Source of the DNA: Chrysopilus asiliformis
Taxonomy: Eukaryota > Arthropoda > Insecta > Diptera > Rhagionidae
Direction of reading: 5' to 3'
Assembly: GCA_964034945.1 (NCBI GenBank)
Contig: OZ035962.1
Span: 112,717,234-112,781,233 of the forward strand
Length of the DNA: 64,000 nt
Shown here: positions 12,963 to 25,028 of the stretch, one piece after another
Layout: every line of letters begins with the position of its first letter
Numbering within the stretch: the stretch's first letter is position 1
Position numbers and translations under genes: made by a program
The notes under the pieces: generated by a model
What the model was told of the DNA's origin: nothing
Seen by the model: the letters and a program-made list of their open reading frames with translations, nothing else
Databases searched by the model: none

Positions 12963-13271
12963 ATGAAACGTCGGAGCATAATGCGAGAAGCTGAGGAGAT
13001 TGTGAAAAGAATAACACAAGTTAAAAGTGTTTATTCAACCGATAGCCAGCAATCTCCAATTTGTACTCCCGAAAATTCTCGAGAAATTCTCGGGGATCCC
13101 CTGATTTCTAATGACAATAATGTGGTTAGTGAATCTGAAAATTGTGAAGTTTTCTCGGATTCTGACGAATCCATTTCCAATGAACCAGTTTATGGTCAAG
13201 AAGAGGTGTTTCGTTCCAATTTAGCTGAATGGAGTATAAAACATCATATAACAAGAACATACAAAAAATGA
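12963..13271 (+). CDS. Truncated element-encoded protein, 102 aa, unknown function
   Basis: The ATG is in a good insect context (CAAAATGA) after a TATA-like box and an AT-rich leader. The 102-aa product starts with a basic stretch (KRRSIMREAEEIVKR), continues through a Ser/Asp/Glu-rich acidic linker and ends with LAEWSIKHHITR. That last motif resembles the N-terminal LxxWaxxxxIt segment of uncharacterised insect transposon-associated proteins; this is recollection and not a search result. The reading frame stops five codons after entering the left arm of the palindrome, so the C-terminus is probably missing. It may be expressed, or may be a relic. Confidence 0.4.
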   Translation: MKRRSIMREAEEIVKRITQVKSVYSTDSQQSPICTPENSREILGDPLISNDNNVVSESENCEVFSDSDESISNEPVYGQEEVFRSNLAEWSIKHHITRTYKK

Positions 13272-13593
13272 ATCATTCTCCTGAGCGATTCGTTGGAATC
13301 AGAATTCAGAAAATTATCATAAATGTTTCAACTTGCGGACCAAAGTGTCCTTCTTTTGTAAATCATTTTTAAGATTCATTTTTGCGATCATCAAACGTTC
13401 AAAAATGAGTATATAAGCAGGCCACGCCTCCCAGGTTATATACTCATTTTTGAACGTTTGATGATCGCAAAAATGAATCTTAAAAATGATTTAGAAAAGA
13501 GGGACACTTTGATCCGCAAGTTGAAACATTTATGATCATTTTCTAAATTCAAATTCGAACAAAACGCTCAGAAGAATGATTCATTTTTTGTAT
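13259..13593. repeat. Near-perfect palindrome, 157-bp arms, 21-bp loop
   Basis: The arm at 13259-13415 is the reverse complement of the arm at 13437-13593 with few mismatches. The spacer contains CAGGCCACGCCTCCCAGG. The outer end of the left arm overlaps the last codons of the 12963 ORF. Confidence 0.85.
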
Positions 13594-13626
13594 CAAAAAT
13601 GAATCTTTTGGTTTACTGGGACTTTA

Positions 13627-13755
13627 CACTTTTAGAGGGGAGGGGGATCTGCAGTATTGTGGTGGTGGTACTAAAATCCATTCAAAATCACGAAAAAGTG
13701 CAAGGGGGTGGAGATCCTAAACATCTAAAATCATTTTATGGACTGCTCCTAGACT
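13627..13755. mobile_element. Degenerate TCCATAAA-type MITE
   Basis: It shares CACTTTTAG, AGGGGAGGGG, CTGCAGTATTGTG, AAAATCACGAAAAAGTG and a terminal TTTTATGGACTGCTCC with copies at 18262 and 28910. It is one end-to-end but eroded copy, with no coding sequence. Confidence 0.5.
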
Positions 13756-15944
13756 AGGTACAAACAGATTTACACCCGTGCAAAAACTGAAGTTTTTGTA
13801 TTATTTTAAACATTCTGAAGGATTTTTTTTAAGAATTTGCTTTGATATGCTACTGAAAGTATGATAAACTAAGCATAATCCGTTCATGATCGCATGGTAA
13901 AATTCCAGGAGGAAAAAAATCTGAAAAATAACGTTTTTACACAGAATGATTTTGTCGAATTAAAAAAAAAACTTTAGAACATATGAAAAAGTCATCAACA
14001 AAAAGGGTTAAACACCGCTATTCTCTTCGCCTCGACAAGAATGTTTCCTCGCAATATTGGAAAAGTTTGTCTTTCGTTGTGCTTTCTCGTCGCAAAGTAT
14101 CAAAGACCAGCTGTAAAGAGCCGTTCTTCAGAACTCCGAACGGCCAAAGTTATTGCCCCTAATGTATTTATTGATTTTTTAAACGTTTCCCAGCTAAAAT
14201 AAGATTAGGGAAAAAACTCGTCCTGTTACTATCCGGAAATAGAAAAATCGAACTGGAGAGAGGGGAGGGCAAACGTATGAAAAAGTGGTCTGCAAATGTA
14301 CTAATTTCGATAGGAAATGTCACACGCTGCGATAGGCGAATCCAAGGTCACCCCGAAAGGAAGCGTTTGCAATTTCCTGCGTGATTAAGGACTAAAGAAT
14401 GATTGGGAAGTGTTTTTTATAGGGTTTTCTTAGAAGATGCAATTCACAAAAAATCATTGGGAATTGCTATCTCGTTTCGAAGACAAGTTACAATATTATG
14501 TGGGGCTTGAAATTCCGATGAAATTTTAATTTTATTAGATCGAATTGGAGGTGCTCTCATGAGCAGCAGTGTCAGAGTTCAATTGGCCTCAAATGTGCCC
14601 CTCGTTTGGTCTTCTAGTGTAGAGAATAAATGTATCTACGTTTTCAGAGTCGGCAAGCTATCTCCTCTCCTATTCCCTCCCATTAAGACATAATTCCTTT
14701 TGTTGTTTTTCACTTGTGATCAGACCTAATCATCCAGCAGTTGGGCAGCTTGGGGCAAACTCGTAATTAGCTGCCATTTGGATAAAAATTGCATTTCGTG
14801 CGCTACAATAAAGCGAAGTGGAAAATCTCTTATGCACGAATGGCTGTTCAAAAAGCGAAGCAAATGAAAAGCTCATGGAAATTCAATTGGCAAAGATTTT
14901 CGGGATTAAAAAAAATTTACTGAAACTGGCGAGGGGATCTGGATATTGGGGCGGATCTGATTTTTTTCTTGACCAGTTATTAGTAAATGATGATCTTACT
15001 TTTCCGGAGAAATATGAGAATTGAACACTTTCGGCAATCGATTGAATTCCACTTTCATCTAGGATGGGAAGTCTAACGTCGAAATGAAAGGGCAATTGGC
15101 GCTGGCTGTGAACTCTCGCGAATTAAACTCGGCCTCTGCCCCCTTGCCGTCTCGGATTTAGACTTTTCTGGGCTCCGTCGTGTTGTCGTCTGTCCCGATG
15201 TTTTCCCCCCAGCTTCCTGGTTCGTTGATCGTCTGGATGTGGTGGATGGTTCCAATTTTAATTCCCAGCCAAGCCCAGAATTCAACTCGCTATTTTGGCC
15301 CCGATCTGTGAGCACTTTTGGAATTAGTTATGCACAACAAAATTAAGAAAAACGCCAACCACTTCTTATTCTCACTGTAACCTGTTTCTTCAGCACAAAA
15401 ACTCTGGGCTCTTTTGTTATTTAGCTTGCCAGCAATTGAGACAAAAAGGAAAACGCAAAATTCACTCTACTTCGTCGTCAAACAAAAAACTTCAATTCTT
15501 CCGCAACAAAATCACAGCACAAAATCGCACAAAAGCGAAATTCTTGCGATTACTGGCGTTCGAGATAAATTCGGATAAAACAAGGAAATGAAATTAACAA
15601 ATTAATTGTTAAAACAATTCTGCTAAAGTCGAATTAAAGTTCGAATTTCGCTGAACAAACTCCGAACGAACGAAAACAAAATGGCTGCGAATGAAGTACA
15701 AGTGAAAAGTTCACGGGGTTTGACGAGGAGGAAAGTCGCATCAGCTGTCAAAATTCGTCGGAAAAATGGCAGCGCGCATTCGATTGGTGGACATTTTTAG
15801 GTTAGGAAATTGTTTCGCGCGAGAATTTCAAATATCTTTTTTTTCCTCGATTTTCTTTTGTGAGGGTATAATTGACGCTTCATAGTTAACCCAAGAAGGA
15901 AAAATCTCGGAGGGTTTTCGCACATTTTTAGTTGTTTTTCTTTT
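13756..15944. other. Intergenic; GC-richer promoter-like stretch near 15.6-15.8 kb
   Basis: No ORF with family resemblance was seen. Between about 15640 and 15800 the base composition becomes less AT-rich and holds words typical of insect 5' UTRs on the minus strand (TTCGTTCGTTCGGAG). This could be the promoter of Slmap, which needs an upstream non-coding exon, but no matching donor was fixed. The zinc-finger gene ends only about 150 bp away. Confidence 0.3.
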
Positions 15945-18900
15945 TTATTGATTTATTCCGACAGTATTACATTTTAAATTGTTTACACGATTTTTCCGCC
16001 ATTCTGCCCATTCTATTGGGTGGGCTTTTTTCTTGTGTTCATGAAAGTTTGCATTCCAAGAGAAAGACTTCGGACAATATGGGCAGGTATACAATTTCTC
16101 TCCAGTGTGAGTTGTTAAATGCTCCTAAAATGAAAATTCCCAGTATGATACGAAATAAATTGTATTTTTTTTATAAACCGTCAATTTTTCCTTCCTTTTA
16201 AATAATTTATCACAAACATTGCACTTAAAACGAACACTGGTGGGGTTGTGAATCCGTCTAATATGAGCATTTAAATTGCGCTGACTTTTAAATTTGCCAT
16301 TACAGGTCTTACACGTATATACATTGGTATCTGTGTGTGCAAGGACATGAAGTTTATGCCCTTTCTTGGATCTGAAAAGAGCCCCGCATATATGACATGT
16401 CAATTTGGGCTGTTCGATTCCTTTATGTGTCATTTGATGCTTCTCGAATTCCGTAATCCCTTTTACTACCTTTGCACAAATGTCACACATTTTTCCATAG
16501 ATATTTTCATGCACATACTTTTGATGCCTTTGTAATAGGAAAACAGAAGCAAACCTGTAGAAGACTTTTATTTAAAACTTTTAAACATCATTTCAAATTC
16601 GCTAGCAAACTTACGATTTCTTACACTCCTCGCATACAATTTTTCTCTCCGCTAGTGGTACGTGTATTAATTTGTGACGCGTAAAATTCGTTCTATTGCG
16701 AAATTCCTTTGAACATTCATTACATTTGAACGGTTTGACTATTGTTGTGGAATGATCTTTCAAATGCTTACGAAAGGATGATCTATTTATAAAAACTCTA
16801 TTACATTCTTCGCATCTAAAAAAAAAATGATTTAAGAATTACTTCTGTAACTTTTATCCGTTAATATTGTCATTCACTCGGAATTCTAGAATACAAAAAG
16901 CGTTGCGTTGTCGCATTTGGCAATTTTTAAAAACAGCCAATCGAATATCAACGTTTCTCCTTCAATAAAAGGTTGATATTTGCATAACCAGACAAATTAA
17001 ACTTATTTAAGCAAGAACCTTTTTGTAGAAGGAATAAATAATAAACTTTAGATATGTTAACTTTGAAATAGTAATAGAAATTGGTATTCTCGATAAAAGA
17101 TTTTGATAAATTACGATTTTCACAAGTGTAGAAATTAAAGACGCTAATTTATCTGACAGAATTCGCTTATAAACGTAAAATTTGGTTGTTGTTTGTAATT
17201 TAATATTATCTGAAATTATGGAAATTACCCAGAACTATGAAAATTATTAACAAAAAATTGTGTGAAAAAGGCATTGTGGATGTGGAAAAACATGTGAATA
17301 GTTTTGTATCTGTGAAAAATATAAATAATGTGGAAGTTTCACGCAATGCGATAACGCAACGCGCTTGTTATGGCATAGTTCTTACTTTAAAAAGTCGGGG
17401 TTTGTATGTTGCTCGATGTGATCTAAAAGATAAACACGTTTGCGAAATTTCTTATTGCAGCACGTCACAAAGCCGGTCATTTGATGAATTCTTTTACAAT
17501 GTTTTAATACGTTTGCAAATGTTTCGCCTTCATATTCACACTGATTGCATTTTAATTTCATAAATGATGCGATTTTAACATCTGTCTCATCTAATTTTTT
17601 AACAAGTTCTGAAGGGGATTTTCGCTTTTTCTCCAATCTTTTTGGGGGCTCATAATCAGAACCTTCATCATCGGTTTTTGGTTTTAGTGTACTGCTATCG
17701 GTTGAATTATCACTCAAATAAGTTGATTCACTGTCGTGATCTAGTGATAAATGTTTGGCTCCGTTATTTTCATCAACAAATGATGCGTTTTTTTGCGATA
17801 CGTCATCTGAAATAAATCAGTTATGTAAAAATTCAAATAATTTGTAATTCTATAAGGGCTGTATTTCCGATTTCTTCTGTTGACTTTTGTCGGCTTTCAT
17901 CGGTGTCGCTTAGATCGATAACAAAAACTGAATAAAACATAGAGGGGATAATTTAATGAAAACATGCAGTTATCAAATCATTGCCATTTTAATTTTCGGC
18001 ATCTCCTCTAAATAATTACGATTTCGACTTTTGAAACAGTTCTAATTCACTTCAATCTTTACTTCCATGTACGACACAAAGATTGATTCTAAAATATTTA
18101 ACTAATGTCCGTACAATTTAATTATTTTTAACTTGAAGCCACCTAACGGTCATTCTATAACGACTCTACTACAGGGACCAATTGACCATTGATTTTTTTG
18201 GTTCGATTGTCCTTATAGTATTATAAGTTTAAATAAGACTACAGATTTTTTTAAAATTAGAGGCTGTCCATAAAATACGCGGCGCTTATTTTCGTCTCTT
18301 CAATCCCTAGATTTGTTTTTATGGAATTGATTTTTGCTGTGACATTACCGCAGACTCGCTCCCCCTAAAACGTGACGTGTTTTATGGACCGCATATTACC
18401 GCTTTTGATTAGTGTTATCGCTTTAAGGTCTTCATCGTAGTCACTTGAAGTATCATCAGCATCTTGAAGCGAATAATCCTCTGTTTCTAGCTTGATTTTC
18501 CCAGTTGAAAAAAACTCATAGCGCGGCGAAGTCTTTGATAAAAAATTCTTTTGCACTTCTTCTACCCGCACATAGAACGAATGGAAGTTATCGACATTTT
18601 GCCAGCAATCTGAACAGATTCTTTTTGATACGTCATTTTGTTTTGGCTGAAAAGTGAAAAATTGTTAAATTTACCAATAATTACAATTCCAATCAAATGT
18701 GCGAACTACTTTTAAGTAATCGGGAATACGGAATTACTTATAATAGATTACAATACCTTTGAGATTAACAGAGCTATAGTAAAAAACCAAAGTGTAGGAA
18801 ATTTAATTGTCTTTCGAATTCCCGTAATTTTAAAATTGAGGATTTTTAATAGTAGACTTTAATGATCCTTTCCAATGAGCTATCACTAACTCATTAATAA

Positions 18901-19450
18901 AAACTTAATCACGGACTAAAACATTTTTATGGTTTGTTAGAGTCGAAACTAAATTTGTTAGTGGTATGGTAGCAATATGAAAGTCTACTGCTGAAATTCG
19001 CTAGTTTTTCATTGGTTAGGCCCAATACTATTGAAAAATACGTAATTTCGGAGTAAATCGCGCGAAATTAATTTGCGATTTTTGAAAAACCGCCAATTTG
19101 GTTATATCCGGTTAAATTGGAAATTGTCCAATTCCAGGACAAAACATGTCTATAAAATTTCATGGCTCTAGCTCCAGTAGTTTTTGAGAAATCTTGTACA
19201 CAGATTAGACAAAGATATTTTTATAATATAAACGCGATTCGGAAGTTTTTGGGAAATCTTTTTTTAAATTTAGAGGTAGAGTTTTTTTGTGATGACAATA
19301 CTATCAGTCTATTTCATATACGAAAAAAATGTAGTTTACCTCAAATGAAAAATGCTGTCCAACAATTTCTGCGATATTTAGCTCCTTTCCTTTTAGCCCG
19401 AATATATCTATCAAGTTTGCCGATTCTAGTAGACAAACGCGACATACCAT
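15945..19450 (-). CDS. ZAD C2H2 zinc-finger protein, 511 aa, 6 exons
   Basis: This is a probable nuclear DNA-binding transcription factor. Minus-strand exons are 19450-19340, 18646-18400, 17806-17386, 16815-16615, 16554-16179 and 16124-15945. Phases agree throughout. The N-terminal ZAD (zinc-finger-associated domain, a dimerisation module common in insects) shows CRVCL at residues 3-7 and ICSDCW near 47-52. An acidic, Ser-rich linker follows, with a basic patch LEKKRK. From about residue 205 come roughly ten C2H2 fingers; the second has the CC spacing often found in ZAD proteins. Reading through exon junctions restores fingers exactly, e.g. CEECKKSFASVFLLQRH. The stop codon overlaps an AATAAA, so the 3' UTR may be very short. 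Intron 2 starts nine bases from a MITE. The particular orthologue is not recognised. Confidence 0.88.
18262..18392. mobile_element. TCCATAAA-type MITE abutting a splice donor
   Basis: The ends read AGGCTGTCCATAAAATACG and its complement (CACGTGACGTG... region ending TTTATGGACC). The internal words ATTACCGCAGACTCGCTCCCCCTAAAA are shared with other copies. It lies in intron 2 of the zinc-finger gene; the 5' splice site at 18399/18400 is eight or nine bases from its edge. Confidence 0.7.
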
Positions 19451-19985
19451 TTTAATTGATAAACAACTTTAATTGATTTTTTTAAATCAAAACATTTCCA
19501 TCACAAAAAAATTTGACATCTAACAGTGAGGCAAAAATTTGACATCTAACAGTGACATCTAACAGTGAGGTATTCAGGCAAAACGACCGCGAAATTTCGG
19601 AAAATAAGCTCCAATTATATTTGAAACACCCTAAAGTGAAATTATTTTAAAGTTACAAATTATACATTGTTCAAAAATTGTTATCGAAAGCTATGAATGC
19701 ATTTTTCAAGTTATTTTTGTGTAATTGGACATTTTCTAAACCTTACAACGATTGTACTGGATTGTTTGAACGTCAAATGGGTATTCTAAAATTTCAATGT
19801 CATATCCTAAAAAACTTACCTTCTCCGGTAACTTGCAGAGGAATTGGAAATCAAAATAAATGGTTTGCGCAACACAAACGGACGATTTTCGCTTGCCGGT
19901 TGTATATCTGAATTTGAAATTTGACATTTTTGCTCGAAGCAATTTTCTCAAAATAATTTGTAGAAATTAATTTAATAACACAAAA
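19451..19985. promoter_or_regulatory. Divergent intergenic promoter region, zinc-finger gene / PNKP
   Basis: About 535 bp separates the two start codons, which face away from each other, so both promoters must lie here unless further 5' exons exist. No TATA box could be assigned with confidence. A direct repeat of GACATCTAACAGTGA, three times, occurs at 19515-19569. Confidence 0.5.
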
Positions 19986-22900
19986 ATGGCTCTTACTCGG
20001 TAAACAAACGTCTTTATCAAGAAATTGTCATATTTTTCCTATTGATTTAACATTGATTATAGTTAACTGACACAAATTCACGCAATTGAAAACAAACGAT
20101 GATGAATCATTTATTCAATTTGTGTAATTGCATTCAAATTTATGGATTTCTTTTAGGTTTCTAAAGCCCAAAGAATTTGTAACGAAGCGAACATGTAAGC
20201 TGAAGAGTTTAACACCGGGACTGGACGACATTCTGTTGGATGACAAAAAGGTGGAAATAGGAAGATCACGAGAAACAGGAATTTCGAATACCTTCTGTTC
20301 CAAACAGCAAAGTTAGTAATAAATTCTTTAGATTATCTATTGATAATATTATCGAGATAATTAGTAATAGGTTGAACCTTAAAAAGCATTAAATCAATAT
20401 TTCTTTATTCGCTTTTTTACTGAACCGATTTTTTATCGTGTCATTTTTTTCTATAAAGTTTTCTTGGATTCCTAATATATTTTTAATTTATATTACCTAA
20501 TGTTTCAATTATTCAATGTAACTGACCTTTAAACTGTTACACAAGTTGCACTAAGAACTGTCGATTGTTATTTTGAATGTAGTTGAAAAATTCTAATAAT
20601 TCGAATTTTCTTTTTATTTTAGTAACAGTGAAGGCCGACTTAACAAACTGCGTTATATCCATAAAGGTAAATGGCCCGAATCCCAGCGGTCTGAATGGGT
20701 TTATGTTGGAACAGGGCAAGGGTTACGAGGCATTCCATGACGATATTATTGAACTTTTGTATAATGAATTGAAATTCCGCGTTGAATTTGATCCAAAACC
20801 AAAACCGAGTAGTACTCTGAAGAAACCTGTAAGTAAAGAATGAAATTTGTTGAAAAATCGGAAGATTTGTTTCACGCTGAAAAGAAAAAGTCAATATCGA
20901 TTGATGAAAATTTATGTTTATAGCGCGACACGGAAAACGAAGAGGAATTTCCGGCAAAGAAGATAAAAATGTCCGATTCAGGAACAAAAGGCGGAGTTTG
21001 GGAATCCATTGACAATGGAAAATTGCTTGTTTTCCGACATAACGGTCAGAAAGCGTCCCCAAAGGTAGGAAAATAAGAAAATACGGTAAAATTTCCCGAG
21101 CATGGCTAGGAAAGCACAGGATTTTGTAATCATATTTCCTCTTGTAAACTCTTTCCCTTAGAAGACATGAGCTGAAACTTTAACTCGAACAGTTGAGCGG
21201 TTTTCGAGTTAGAGCGGTTTTCGAGTTAGAGCTGTTGAAAATAAATGAAACGTTTTTTAACAAATTACGTACGATATCTCAAGCCGATTTCGAAAAAAAT
21301 TGAGCTGAAAATCCGACTCGAGAAAAATGCGTCAACGATCAGGAGTGGAGGATCCACGCTAGTGTAAATGCAGTATTAAATACTAAACCAAAAATCGTGA
21401 AAATGCATTACAAGAGGGAGGGGAGTTAGAATTTTATGGATATCCCGTATTTGAAAAACCCCTCGACCATTTGAGTTGAAATTTTAGATCATGTCAAGCC
21501 TGGAAACTTTTCATCATTTCCTCGAATATCTTTAGAGGCATTTAAAAGTCTTAAATTATTTAATTTTTTTAAACTTGTAACGGCCAACAAAAATGTATTT
21601 TAAGATTGCAGCATTTGATATGGACGGGACACTGATAAAAACCAAATCTGGGAATGTTTTTGCGAAAACCCTGGACGATTGGCAGATTGCATTTCCCGAA
21701 GTTCCTGCTAAACTTAAGTCGCTACAAAATGACGGATATAAAATTATTATTTTCACAAATCAAGCCGCTATCTCTAAAGGAACGTTACGTGTTGCAGATA
21801 TTAAGGTATTTTTTTTATGTTAAAATTGGTTTATTGAAGATTTTTCAATATATCTATCGGTTTCTTTTTTTTTTTTTTTTTATTTATTGCACGTTCAAAT
21901 ACTTACCGATTTTTAATCAATCTTGCTTCCAGTTTAAAATTGAAGCGATAATTTCAAAGCTTGGAGTACAAATTCAGGTTTTCATCTCAACAGGCAAAGG
22001 TCGATATCGCAAACCAATCACTGGAATGTGGGAATATTTGCAAGACAAGGTAGTTTCCTTTGAAATTATATTAGAAAAATACTGGATTATTCTTTATTAC
22101 ACACAGGAAAATGATGGACTAGCAATTGATATGGACAGCAGCGTTTACGTGGGCGACGCAGCTGGTAGACCCGAACAAAAAACGCCCGTGAAACGGAAAA
22201 AGGATCACTCATGGGCGGATCGATTATTCGCTTTAAATGTTGGAGTTCCATTCTATACACCAGAAGAGTATTTCTTGGTAATTTTTGATATTTTTTATAA
22301 GGTTTTTACTATTTATTAAGTTCTTATTATTTTATGGTAAGTTTTTATTAAAAATATTTTCGTATTGAACCCTTTTTTAGAAACATAAAACTGAGAAATG
22401 GGTGCAACCAGACTTCAATCCTCAAACGTACAAACGTAATAATTTATATAATCCCCAGTCGACGAAGGTGCCTTCGCCGAAAACTGAAGTAATTTTATTT
22501 ATTACACTTTTTTGTATTAAAATTTAATAAAAATTCGAATCCAAATTAGGTAATTATAATGATGGGATTACAGGGAACAGGGAAAAGTTTCTTCGCAAAC
22601 AACACGCTTGCCCCGTTGGGATATACTGTGGTTAATCGAGATGAACTCGGCAGTGCTGAGAAATGCGTAAAACTTTGCGAGTCTAGTTTGCAGGTAAACA
22701 AGTTTTAACGCTTTACTTTTTTGTCGAATTTTAATTGATTTTGTTTTAAATTTAAAGGCTGGAAAACGTTGTGTCATTGACAATACAAACGGGGACACTG
22801 CGTCTAGAGCTCGATTTATTGAAATTGCTAAAAAATTCAACGTACAATGTAGATGTTTTGTAATGGATGTTTCGTGGGATCATTTAAGACATAATATTGC

Positions 22901-23381
22901 ATTTAGACACTTGACCGATTCGAAACACATAAAAATTGATGAGAGAGTATTATATACGTTTAGGTAAACAACTGGGCACCAATCATGTATTCCGACGCGT
23001 TTCTGTATTTCGACTTCGACGCAGCTTTTGACTCTTGACTTCGCCATATCTGCAGCTTAACATTTCGCGGAATCGTCACTATGAATCGAAACGTGATTCT
23101 GGCTGTCACTCCAGGAAATTTCAAGCTGCTGATATGGCGAAGTCAAGAGTCAAAAGCTGCGTCGAAATCGAAAGACAGAGACGCGTCGAGATACATGATT
23201 CCAGCCCTGTTTTTTGTTAAAAAAAAATATTGAAAAAAAATCCTTATTAAATTTTAGAAAAAAGACACAAGAACCAACGATTGCGGAAGGATTTTCAGAA
23301 ATAGTCAAGGTGAATTTAATTCCAGTATTAAAAAATGCCGAAGAGGAAAAATTGTATAAAATGTATTTATTGGAAAAGTAG
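19986..23381 (+). CDS. PNKP: Bifunctional polynucleotide phosphatase/kinase, 528 aa, 11 exons
   Basis: PNKP restores ligatable DNA ends in break repair by removing 3'-phosphates and phosphorylating 5'-hydroxyls. Exons: 19986-19999, 20157-20311, 20623-20828, 20924-21064, 21605-21805, 21933-22049, 22107-22277, 22381-22488, 22550-22693, 22758-22963 and 23258-23381, all in phase. The order is an N-terminal FHA domain ([22 protein letters not shown]), then a HAD phosphatase with DMDGT at 177-181, TNQ near 223 and VGDAAGRP, then a kinase with P-loop GLQGTGKS at 377-384, NRDELG and IDNTNGD. The C-terminal [11 protein letters not shown] matches the family. Length is close to the roughly 520 aa of other PNKPs. 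The first exon has only 14 coding bases (MALTR); the acceptor of exon 5 is preceded by a weak pyrimidine tract, so that junction is the least certain. Intron 10 is mostly a foldback MITE. All visible catalytic residues are present. Confidence 0.93.
22972..23209. mobile_element. Foldback hairpin MITE, copy 2, inside PNKP intron 10
   Basis: This is the same family as 8354-8579 and 55833-56071 (GGGCACCAATCATGTATTCC ends, TTCGACTTCGACGCAGCTTT arm). It fills 238 of the 294 bp of intron 10 and starts eight bases after the donor. The arms differ by more substitutions than in copies 1 and 3. Confidence 0.8.
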
Positions 23382-23599
23382 TAATATTTTAATATTTAAT
23401 CATAGTCAAATTGTATGCAACTTTTTTTGGGATTGTATAAACTAGGATTGATAATATTATATGAAATTGCTTAATATTTTTTTATTGTTTTCTTAAAATG
23501 TGTTTCTATTTATTAAAAAAAAAGAATAAGTCAGTTTCAGTAAAACCGGAAATAGTGGAATAGAGAGAGGACACAAAAGTTGTTATACGTTGTTTTAAA

Positions 23600-24137
23600 A
23601 ACATAACAAAAGCTATAATTGCCAATATGGCAATTATTGAAAACCCGTATGGTGATTTAAGTGAATGGCGAACAGTTTTATCAAAATTCCACTATGAAGT
23701 CAAACTTTCCAATAAGATTTTTTTAAATTTATTCCAATCGGATTTTGATGTATGGGAGTTTTATGTAGAATCATATCCTAAATAACTTTTGTTCTTGCAC
23801 TTTTTTGATAAGATGCACCGTTTTTGAGATATTCGCAAAAATCGTTTTCATTCGTATAGGGGGTACCCTCCCCCCCCCCCCCCCCCCACCTCCTAATGGT
23901 CTATTTTTGCCCATTAACGAACATAGCCTTGCATTTTACGAAAAACGAAACTGCGTAAAATTTCTAGTCTAGCTCAATCCGTGCGCCCGCAATCCGCGCC
24001 CCAGACGGACGGACGGAAATGCTGAATTCAATTTTTTTATCATTCTAAACACACTGGTGTAATTAATTTTTGTGTGTGATAACGGGATCTTGGCGTTACA
24101 AATCTAATATACCCTTTGGTTTCACCATACGGGTATA
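23600..24137 (-). mobile_element. DINE-1/HINE-like element, copy 2
   Basis: It is inverted relative to copies 1 and 3. The 13-bp subterminal repeats are at 23643 and 24122-24134. The small hairpin (AATTGCCAATATGGCAATT) lies outside the left repeat. The GTCC tract is reduced to a few units, and an 18-base C run lies near 23870. It sits just beyond the PNKP 3' end. Confidence 0.7.
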
Positions 24138-25028
24138 AACACTATTACTCGACGATTTTGATGGACTTGTCACTTGAAACGACACGACTATCCTTCGTCA
24201 AATTCCAAAAAAATAGTGTAAAACTCCATTATTATTTATACCTGAAAAAGTGTCTACAAAAACGGCTAAATTTTAATCGTGTATCAATAAAACACCAGAA
24301 GTCCAGTTTTTTTATTTAAAAATTTTATTAGAATAAATTTAGCGTATCAATGTGAGGTGGAACTAAAGCTCTTCTTAATTATTCTGTTTATTATTTTACA
24401 TTAGTTTCGATGATGATAATATGCTTGAATGAGTTTTCCCTAAAAATTTTAAAAGATTCTCTCTTAAATAATTAAAATGCGTGCAATGATCTGGGATCGT
24501 ATTATGAAACGATCCTGTCGTTCGCATATTAGTTTCTACTTGTGCGTAAATGTTGTAATAATTTGTTTTAAACATAATAATAATAATTGTAATAAACATG
24601 AGAATATTTCAAAATTCATTAAAAAAAATAACAAAAAGCTTTTTCTCTCGTTTTCCATATTCAATAAAATAAATAAAAAATATCATTTAAATTTTTATAC
24701 AAACAATCATAAAGCAATCTTTTGAAAAAAGAAAAAAATAATTCCTTTCCTTAATTTTTTTTTGTTCATTTTTTAATTTTTTTTAAATAGTTTTAAGTTA
24801 TCGAAAAAACACGTTCGCTAGTTATTAAAAACTCTTTTTATTGGCATTAGTCGAAGATTAATATTCATTTTGTTCGTTAATAAGTTTTATGCTTTTGTTT
24901 TGTTTTAAAAAAAAATTGTGTTTTTTTTAAATAAGAAAAAAGTTTTATATGTTTCAAAAAATAATTATTATTTGTTTATGTAATTGCTTAAAAAGGTGGG
25001 GGTCCTACGAACTAAAAAAAACCTTCAT
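24138..25028. other. Convergent intergenic region; Mlp84B 3' UTR
   Basis: The region is AT-rich and lies between PNKP and Mlp84B, which point at each other. A minus-strand AATAAA at about 24837-24842, roughly 190 bp after the Mlp84B stop, is a plausible polyadenylation signal. No gene is seen. Confidence 0.4.

Larger units (their letters stand above)
12495..13622 (+). mobile_element. TIR DNA element with a small ORF and an internal palindrome
   Basis: The left end reads CCCACTAAACCAAAAAATGA and the right end is the complement of CCCAGTAAACCAAAAGATTC, giving inverted termini of about 15-26 bp. Inside are a TATATAAA box (near 12636), an open reading frame (12963-13271) and a palindrome of about 335 bp (13259-13593). 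I infer an internally rearranged DNA transposon that has lost most of its transposase. The superfamily could not be identified from the termini, and the exact ends are uncertain by a few bases. Confidence 0.55.

Noticed and set aside
15670..15800. 39-codon plus-strand ORF starting MAANEVQVKSSRG
   Set aside because: It is too short and without recognised features; it lies in a promoter-like region, so it was not called as a gene.
23870..23887. Long C run as a G-quadruplex or i-motif regulatory site
   Set aside because: It lies inside a transposon copy, is unbroken homopolymer and its length may be affected by sequencing error.
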